64,000 nucleotides of DNA from Isoetes taiwanensis. Its lineage: Eukaryota; Streptophyta; Lycopodiopsida; Isoetales; Isoetaceae. The stretch spans positions 3,040,074 to 3,104,073 of the forward strand of contig JAJEKV010000097.1 of the NCBI GenBank assembly GCA_021234155.1, written 5' to 3'. The notes beneath the pieces are model-generated. The model was given only the letters and a program-made list of their open reading frames with translations. It did not search any database and was not told the origin of the DNA. A program made the translations under genes and the position numbers. Each line of letters opens with the position of its first letter. The first letter of the stretch is position 1. Below, one piece after another: positions 57,100 to 64,000 of the stretch.

Positions 57100-57588
57100 A
57101 TGAAGACTAAGCCAATGAAGAAGAAGAAGAAGAGAGCAACAACTAAAGACTTAATATATTTTGTAATGTGCAAATTACATTGTGAAATTTATTAATTGAA
57201 TTCAATTTAAATTTTTATGCTTTGTTCTTATTATTTGTGATTTTTTGTTATGTTAATTTTATGCTCGATTCTATTTTTTTATTCTTAGATTTATTAAACA
57301 TTTAATTACATATTAAACAATAATGCTTATCTACCATTAATATAATTTAATCAATATTTGTTTCTATTTTTCGAATTTTTAAATTTTTAAATATTTATTC
57401 TCGATTTATTTTGTTCATATTTAATATTTATTAATACTATTAATATTATTGATAATATTAATATTAATAAATATTACTAAATATTTATTTATATTAAATA
57501 TTTGTTAATTTTGCATATGAATATTAACCGGTCCGTTAAATCATATTGAATAATATTAAATAAATATTTTTTTTTTTATCAAAATTCC
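57100..57588. other. AT-rich stretch before the right subterminal repeats
   Basis: Includes a GAAGAAGAAGAAG run at about 57,115-57,135 and TAATATTAATATTAATAAATATT repeats at 57,420-57,530. No coding content. Confidence 0.5.
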
Positions 57589-57589
57589 T

Positions 57590-58090
57590 TAATCGCCGCT
57601 GAACGACGTTGTTCGCGCGGGTCGCCACGCCGCCAGCCGCCGTTGAACGACGTTGTTCCGCGGGCGCCAGCCGCCAGAAGCCGCCGACAAACCACGCAGC
57701 AGATGTGTGACAACCACGCCAAAGAACGCCGCTGAACGACGCTTTCACACGCGGGCCGCCACGCCGGGCCGCTTACGCTACGGGCAACGCCACGCCGATC
57801 GGACATGATGACGCGTACTTTTCGCCGTTGAACGACGCTGCGTGTCATCCGGCCACGCCACCGGCCGGGCGCTGGGTCACGGGTAAAGAATGCCGCTGCT
57901 GGTCGTGACTTAACGGTACGCGCAACGACGTTGAACGACGCCATGTCGCCGCTTAAAGACGCGCCAGCTTGCGACGCCAGATAGCGACGCGATAAACGTC
58001 AGATATCGACGCCCGACGCCGAAATAGACGCCGCTTATCGACGCTATGACGCCGATCATCGACGCAGTAAACGGCGCCCGGACGCCAGAA
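57590..58090 (-). repeat. Right subterminal repeats of the CACTA element
   Basis: GC-rich block with CGCCGCTGAACGACG, GCCGTTGAACGACG, CGACGTTGAACGACGCC and CGCCGCTTATCGACGC words, mirroring the left end in composition and core motif. It reaches to about 35 bp from the right terminus. Confidence 0.75.
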
Positions 58091-58129
58091 TAGACGATAA
58101 ATAACAGGGCTTTGGTTTTGTAGTGCATG

Positions 58130-59380
58130 TCAGCTTTGTATTGTAGGATGTTCCATGTAGATTGTTGCATGCTCGCGAAGAAAAGCAGTTTAAAAATCAA
58201 GTCGCTAGGCAAAGTCATCCCATAGTAAGCGCAAGAGCAAAACAATGCTTTAACCGTGGATATGCTTGCTACCGTGGTTACATGTCCATGGGTGGTCAAG
58301 TCCAATTGTAGCCTTTGGCTTTATATTTTGCATGAATTCCATCTAAATGAAACTTGGTTCTAAGGCTATGTGTTACATATAACATGATGAACAGTAGCCT
58401 AGACACAAGTGTCCATGTACCGGGCTTTTGCATATTCTTCTTCTTTGGGGCTTATTAAACTCATAGGTTCTTGACACCTCAAATCTTAAGCAAAATTACA
58501 AGTGCAAAATTACAAACCGGGCTAACCTTTCTAAGCATCTCAAGTCAAGCAATGATGTAGTTATCCGAAGTTTGATCATCCTCTAGAAAATATATATTAG
58601 ACATTTGGTTTTCTTACGACGCTTTCATTAGAATGAGAAGGTTGAGGATGTAGAACTATCCGAGTAGATTAGAATTAAAAAAAGCGTGGGATAGAAATTT
58701 TTGTCGGTATTTAGCATCCTCAATAAGTTTCTAACACTTCAAAGAGTAACTTATTTAGTTTTAGGATCGCGGATCGCTCCAACCCTTTTGGTTTTTGATA
58801 GCCAATAAAACATGCTTGGTGGCTCGACCGTTAGTTTAACTTGCTTCACTTCTCAATTTGAACTCCCCGATGTCGACATATACTACTACATCATAGTAGA
58901 GGTTAGAGTGAGGTTTCCGCTCCAAAGAGTAGGCAAGACAGATACCGCGCTGTATTTTGGTTCAAAGTTGGGAAAAGATGAAAATCTCTTGATTTTATCC
59001 TAACCTTTTAGCTTATTTCCACATCTAATATGCACATCTACCGTATTTACATTATCGATGTTAATGGAATCTTTCTTTATTTCTCTTGCTATTCTATTTG
59101 TTCATGTGCTTTTTCCACGTAGTTTCGACTAAATAGACCGTATTGCATACGCCTTTGAAGAGATATCGAAAGCAAGGGCGTATGCATTCATTTCCAATGA
59201 CTATTATGAATCGATATTGCATGGATTGAACGGTAGTAACACTTTTTATGTGATGCTTCCCGAACCTATACGATTTTTCTCCCATCATATAAACACGGAA
59301 ATTCCCCCTCCCATGGCAACTCCATCACCATGGAAAGGCCCTCAAATCGACTTCCGGACTACTTGTGATGGGCAAGTGTC
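58130..59380. other. Right flank of the CACTA element, no firm gene
   Basis: AGGATGTTCCATG occurs just right of the element (58,145) and also twice just left of it (30,823 and 30,851), so the target was probably a locally repeated sequence. A 62-codon frame at 58,812-58,990 (LTCFTSQFELPDVDIYYYI) is unrecognised. Confidence 0.4.
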
Positions 59381-60230
59381 CTGATGAAGGACACGGAGGT
59401 GTCATTCGGGTCCCACCGCTATGGGAATCCTATATAGCGTAAGTTTAACGTGCATTACGTTAGCACCGGTAACAATACAAATAAATAATTCAATTAAGGG
59501 AGCCCATCATCACAAATAATACAAATGTAATACCAACATAACAAAAGAAATGCACCATAAATAAAAAGGCTCTACCCCTGCTCAGGACTCATGGGGTCGT
59601 CGACAATCAAGGGCCTCGATAATAAAGCAGATAGAAGTATAACATGGCGCTGGCAAGATAGAATAATGGCTAAAATAGTCCACTCCATCCCCCCTCCTCG
59701 CACACTTTGCAGATCGGCCAATCATGCTAGACATGGTTGTAGCCTTAGGAGACGTAATCCGTGGAGTCACCCCACGAGACTACTCCGGTTACATTTCCCC
59801 AAACTGATGAGTGTGGAAGGAGGATCCTTCCGAGCATGGTGCTTCCATGGGTGGCTAGAGGATCGTGGCCCCACCGGGCGCACCACACATTGTACCCAAC
59901 TTGAACCTCAAAAACCATAGGCTACGCCTGTGTGCACCCAACAGCCCAAGACGCCTCTATAGGCACGTGATCTCACCCAGGAGGTGTCGACCTATACCCG
60001 GACCATATGCCCAAGAGGCAACGATCGACTATAGACCTAGCCAAGAGGGGAGCCTTGTAACCACGCTAGGTAAGGTCCCACCCCCACTTCACCACCATAA
60101 TCCCTTGTGCGGTGCTCACCACATCATACATCGGCGGCCTGTGAGGGCTCCGTGCACATGCCTCATTTATTGGGATTTAAGAGATTTTAGCTAGGAGCAT
60201 CTCTACTTCTACATAGCCTTTAGGTCAGCC
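59380..60230 (-). repeat. Dispersed repeat, inverted relative of 5.2-6.1 kb
   Basis: On the reverse strand it shares AAAGTGTGCGAGGAGGGG and GGATGGAGTGGAC, then CCATGTT, with the copy at 5,635-5,690. Non-coding. Start and end are not defined. Confidence 0.4.
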
Positions 60231-60511
60231 CCATCCCCCACAAGCATGGGAGGAACGTAAAGAGAACTATCATTATACATCCATTTATCCATAGCTTCAA
60301 ATAGAACATAAAATAGACGTTAACCATTCATCTATTCATACAAGGGTTAATCCTAACTATCTTCTAAGCATACAATGGTTAATCCTATGACTATCTAGAA
60401 ATCCAAGCTATCTACGTACTAACCGGAATCATGGCTAGATCCACTATCTCTCTGGTTCTTCATCCTTCTGGCTGGAACAGGGTTGACAGCAGCTCCTCCT
60501 CCACCAATCTC

Positions 60512-60529
60512 CCCCAATTCGAATTGGGG
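60512..60529. repeat. Perfect 18-bp palindrome CCCCAATTCGAATTGGGG
   Basis: Followed within 100 bp by further CCCAATT/AATTGGG words, giving local hairpin potential. Confidence 0.7.
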
Positions 60530-60799
60530 CAAATTGGGATGGAAGCCCCAATTTAGGTGTCCCAAATTAGCAAGCCTATCTTGCCCAATCGATTTGGGCC
60601 AGCTGGCAACTCTAGATTGGTTATTCCTAACTAATTTAATATTTTAACCCCTTTTAATGTTAGGTTAAGCCCTAAATTCTTCATACTGACGTGTCATGTA
60701 TTTATATAAAAAAAGGTGTATAAATACGTGGAACGCCACATTTTTTGGGTTATTTATCAATTTTGGGAATGCGTAGTTAGTTACAAGGTCCATTTCCTT

Positions 60800-60883
60800 T
60801 CTTGCTTTTATGAACATGACTCTGCATTGGATGTGACTATAGGACCCTATGAAACATATGAAGATACTTTGTTCGGTTATAAA
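60800..60883 (+). pseudogene. Isolated exon of a Nudix hydrolase 3/DPP III-like gene
   Basis: The frame reads HDSALDVTIGPYETYEDTLF then GYK and then meets a GT donor (AAA followed by GTACAT). LDVTIGPYETYED-x-x-FGYK is a conserved block of the plant Nudix-dipeptidyl peptidase III fusion family (NUDT3-like). About 60 bp downstream TTGGCAG precedes PSIEASSSF-like residues, possibly the degraded next exon. The zinc-binding HEXXGH block was not found nearby, so it is a gene fragment, or one exon of a gene with very long introns reaching past the window. Confidence 0.6.
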
Positions 60884-60995
60884 GTACATTTTTCATAGCT
60901 TTAAACCCTTTCATTTGATTTGAATGTTGGCAGCCATCAATTGAAGCTAGTTCTAGCTTTTATGTATGCAATAAATTAGGCAATCAGAAAAAGGA

Positions 60996-61172
60996 ATGAT
61001 ACCCATCGAGGATCTTTCCATCATATCTTGAAAGCCTTTGACTTTGCAATTTGCCAATGTCTGCCTCGTGATGAGTCATATTGTGAATGTCGCCGTGATT
61101 TGTGGAATCATCTCGCACATTTTCGTAAATCATCCGTCCAAAGTTTTCTAATTACCTTGACTAGCACCGGAT
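60996..61172 (+). other. Cysteine-rich short frame, unidentified
   Basis: One frame reads GSFHHILKAFDFAICQCLPR then DESYCECRRDLWNHLAHF for about 58 codons to a stop. No family recognised and no clear start. It may be exon-derived. Confidence 0.2.
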
Positions 61173-61589
61173 GAAGATGTCTGGCAATTGTCGTACCAGA
61201 AGCAAAACATATTGATTGGGCATCCAAAAACATGAACAGAGTTTTATTTTGTATAGAATATCGAAAAGTTGAGTTAGTACATCAACTTTTAGAATATTCA
61301 ACTTTCTCGGTTGAGTTGTAAAGTTGAATATCGGGTTGTATAGAATATCTTAAAGATTTAGGACTTGTGCTCGATCTTCCCTTTGATGCTATATGACGTT
61401 GGTTGGAGAACATCAACCCGCATCAATCTTTAATATTGCATTCTTGTTGAACTATTGTAGTTGGTATTGCCGAAAGAGTATAGGTGAAAAGCATTGGCTT
61501 TTAGATTTCTAATGTAAGCTCGATTTCTAATGTAAGGTTATGATTTTATGAGTAAATATTGTAATTCCCCGATGTGAATGCGCTTTAAC

Positions 61590-61850
61590 CAATCATATTA
61601 TGTTATATAACATAACTAAATAGGGCGCATGCATCTTAATGGATTCTCGCTGTGTTAAAAATTAACATAACAATTCCAAATCAGATTCAATTCCAACAAA
61701 AATCCATTAGTTAGATTAATATTAAGATAACCAAAGGTGCGTAAGGCACATTATGTTAACCTTTATTTTTAAGATAATAAAGTGGGGTTAAAAATCTATT
61801 TTTAAGATAACATAACCAATGGTATGAAAGTGCCCTTTAAATGTCGGGTC
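61590..61850. mobile_element. Possible MITE with TTATGTTA/TAACATAA ends
   Basis: AT-rich stretch rich in TAACATAA words. GGGCGCATGCATCTTAATGG near 61,623 is roughly inverted by CCATTGGTTATGTTA...GGGCACTTTCATACC near 61,810-61,840. Similar words occur at 30.25-30.47 kb. Boundaries uncertain. Confidence 0.3.
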
Positions 61851-61899
61851 CTCACAGATTAACCTAATCTAACCGCTGGATTAAACTATGGTTATACTC

Positions 61900-64000
61900 C
61901 ATAACCCTCCAATATTCCTTTGATGAATATTCTAGCGATTATCATCAATAATCATCGCAGAATATTCATTTTTGAAGAATATTTCAGAGATTATCATTGT
62001 CTCTCCTAAAGCTCAGAAGCATCAAACCTGGGCCCAAAGCATCTCTATTTCGCAAATCTAATGGTCCAAAGCATCGAAGCATCTCTATTTCTCCTCGCAA
62101 ACATCGAAAAGAATAAGTTTGAAGTAGCTAGTTATGGCGTGAATTGCCATATCTCTATTTCTCAAGAAATGGAAGAACAAATTGAATCGCGATATTCTAT
62201 TTCTCAAGCAATGTAAGAACAAATTTGAAGCAAAACGCTTAGGGGGCGAATTTAATGATCCTTCAACCAAGAGGTCATTTTTTATGCCGCTAATGAAGTA
62301 TAGGGCGGTCCTGATGTTGCAAAAGGAAAATTGCAAAGATCCTCATGGTCTTCCTTAGAGTAACGTGATGTCCTATTTCAGCTTCGATTTCACCCAGGAG
62401 GAGTTTCTACACCCAAGATGATGCCTTCCTTTTGGGTTGCCTTTGGGCAAAACCCTCGTTTGCGTATTCAGGGCATATTCCTGTATACGCCAAGATACGC
62501 CTAGAATATTGACGACCGCTAAAACCCATTATCGCATCGTAGAATGCTAGTCACTTGTGTTAGTGGGCAGCCACTCTCGAAACCGGCCAACCGGAGAGGT
62601 CTCCTCTCGTTGGTTACAGGAGTCCTTTCAAGAAGCAGTCTATGTTTTCCCTTCGGGCAACACATGAGCATGAGTTTAAAGCGCCGTTAAATCCGTGTGT
62701 AGCTAAGGCCAAAACGGATTTCTGTGATAGAAATGATGGTAGTGAATGCGCGAGTAGGAGCTCTATGCCCTGATCTTCGAAGAAATGGCTCTGGCTCCGG
62801 CCATGGATATTCTTCACATTGGGTCAGATTGGCAGCGTTCTTGCCCAGATGCCATGTTGTCCAGATGCCCTATTTTTGCTTGAAATCGATCATCACAGAA
62901 GGATTATAAGAGCTATGCAGACATATTTTTACTTTCCTTGCTCTTCCAGAAGCAAACAGTGACAGAGATAATTCGAAGCTCTGTGGCTTAAAACTGTTCG
63001 AACGATCCCAGTCCCTGCCCAAACAAGGTAAGCCTTTTGCTGAGTGTAATCTAAAGCTTCAATTTAGAACCTAGTTTCGTGTGCTAATTAGCACAGCAAT
63101 CAATAACTCAGTCCGGCAAAGCTCCAAGCTTTAGGGCCGAAATATATGCTTGCATACAGTTTACCTTCTCTGTTTTGGTGATAAATATGATACTTTTTAA
63201 AGCCTTTTAAACCTCTATGGAACTGTAATTCTGATAATGCAGAGTATCCTTAGCATCTCATTCTAAAGCTAATCTGCCAGATGCGTTGAGAGCATGGCAA
63301 AGACCTGCCTGGGTTGTACATGCAGACATACTGCATTGGCAGCATAGCAAAGACCATCAATATTTCATAGAGTGGCTCGTTTCTCAGCATGCTATCTGTG
63401 CAAATTTGTTCTTGATTCCTTCCAGGAATTCAATGTGATAAGCGAGCAGAAAGCCATAGATATTGTATGTTAAACCAGAGATACTATGTTTGGAGTTCTA
63501 AATGGTGTGAATCTGATACTGTAGGCCTTACATAGCTATATATAAGCAGCTGGTTTCCCTGCACAGAAATTTGCAGATGTGGATTTGAAGGTAGATCTTC
63601 AATATGTCTGGTAAAGGTAAAGTTGGTTCTTGCATTTGTAAGCTATGTTCCAACTAATTTTTAGTAAATATCTTCATGCAGGGTACTTCAGATAGGTTAG
63701 GGATGATTGTAGCTTCCATTCTGATTCTTTAAGAGCAGGCAAATACTGAGAGCGTGAATGAAGGTATAATAGCAATCGTTTCTTTGTAGGTCCTTGCAAC
63801 TTTGAAAGCTCCTTGCTTTGTTGAAATATACCCTTTTGGTTTGAAGAGCTTCTCATGGACTTCATGTTGTGGTCTGTGGTTTTTGAATTTATTCAAAATG
63901 CTTTCACAGAACCTATTTTGCAAATTCTGCAGTTTGATATAGTAATAGCAGTAAGTGCAGCCATTTTTCCTGCTATTTAGAAGGCCATAGTAAATCCACA
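61900..64000. other. Non-coding or unrecognised sequence to window end
   Basis: Loosely repeated CATCTCTATTTCTC units at 62,040-62,210. A TATATATAAG box near 63,537 is followed by ATGTCTGGTAAAG and GTAAAG at about 63,604, which could be a promoter with a very short first exon, but no continuing exon was found before the window ends. Confidence 0.3.

Larger units (their letters stand above)
30861..58128 (+). mobile_element. Giant CACTA (En/Spm) transposon, about 27.3 kb with target duplication
   Basis: The left end CACTACAAGGG starts at 30,864. The right end TTTGTAGTG closes at 58,125, so the inverse reads CACTACAAAACC; eight terminal bases match. The 3-bp duplication CAT flanks both ends (30,861-30,863 and 58,126-58,128), as expected for CACTA elements. 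Both ends carry dense subterminal repeats of the ACGCCGTTGAACGACG type. A decayed TNP2 transposase lies in the left third. The interior also holds a satellite array and captured gene pieces. Extra blocks of the same subterminal motif at 31.9-32.1, 38.6-38.7 and 51.7-52.1 kb mean a composite or nested origin is possible, but no internal CACTA ends were seen. Confidence 0.7.

Noticed and set aside
63590-63620. Histone gene start (MSGKG...) after a TATA box at the right edge
   Set aside because: The frame runs into a splice donor after four codons, and no histone-like continuation is found in the remaining sequence.

Overview
The window looks like repeat-rich nuclear DNA of a land plant. The signs are a chromodomain Ty3/gypsy element, a Ty1/copia element with the plant-type primer-binding site TGGTATCAGAGC, a CACTA (En/Spm) element with a TNP2 transposase, GT-AG introns, and exon pieces of plant-type genes (AGO4-clade Argonaute, GDSL lipase, Nudix/DPP III-like). 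I cannot place it more closely. I see no rRNA, tRNA or CRISPR. Nearly every coding region carries frameshifts or stops. Either this is old heterochromatin, or the assembly has many small indels, or both.

Layout. 1-5.2 kb: 3' part of a decayed Ty3/gypsy chromovirus with its 3' LTR. 5.2-6.1 kb: a dispersed repeat with an inverted relative near 59.4-60.2 kb. 6.1-8.8 kb (minus): a spliced MULE-like transposase gene. 10.0-12.2 kb (plus, divergent): a spliced gene joining a ParB-like domain to an N4/N6-type DNA methyltransferase, now broken. The spacer between these two holds four copies of a GC-rich palindrome. 13,798-22,077: a copia element with 226-bp LTRs and a perfect 5-bp target duplication. 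It is interrupted by about 3 kb that contains a long-armed MITE and a decayed GDSL lipase exon. 22.5-23.7 kb (minus): a short MYB/SANT-like reading frame and a C2H2 zinc-finger gene, each with one in-frame TGA. 26.7-28.3 kb (minus): a well-preserved two-exon gene with RRSPR repeats. 28.8-29.5 kb: a cluster of fold-back elements.

30,864-58,125 looks like one 27-kb CACTA element. It has CACTACAA ends, a CAT/CAT target duplication, GACGCC-type subterminal repeats at both ends, and a decayed TNP2 gene in its left third. It also holds about 10 kb of a GC-rich 1.1-kb tandem satellite (39.8-50.05 kb). Directly after the satellite lie two captured host-gene pieces, head to head: a minus-strand exon encoding WG repeats (Argonaute-hook type) and a plus-strand, intron-bearing stretch of an AGO4-clade PIWI domain. 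A SET-like fragment lies near 33.5 kb. Pieces resembling both partners of the RNA-directed DNA methylation machinery inside a transposon are the most notable observation here.

58.1-64 kb: mostly non-coding, with the inverted dispersed repeat, one exon matching the Nudix hydrolase 3/DPP III family, and one possible MITE.

All identifications come from reading translations and motifs by eye. No alignment or search was run.
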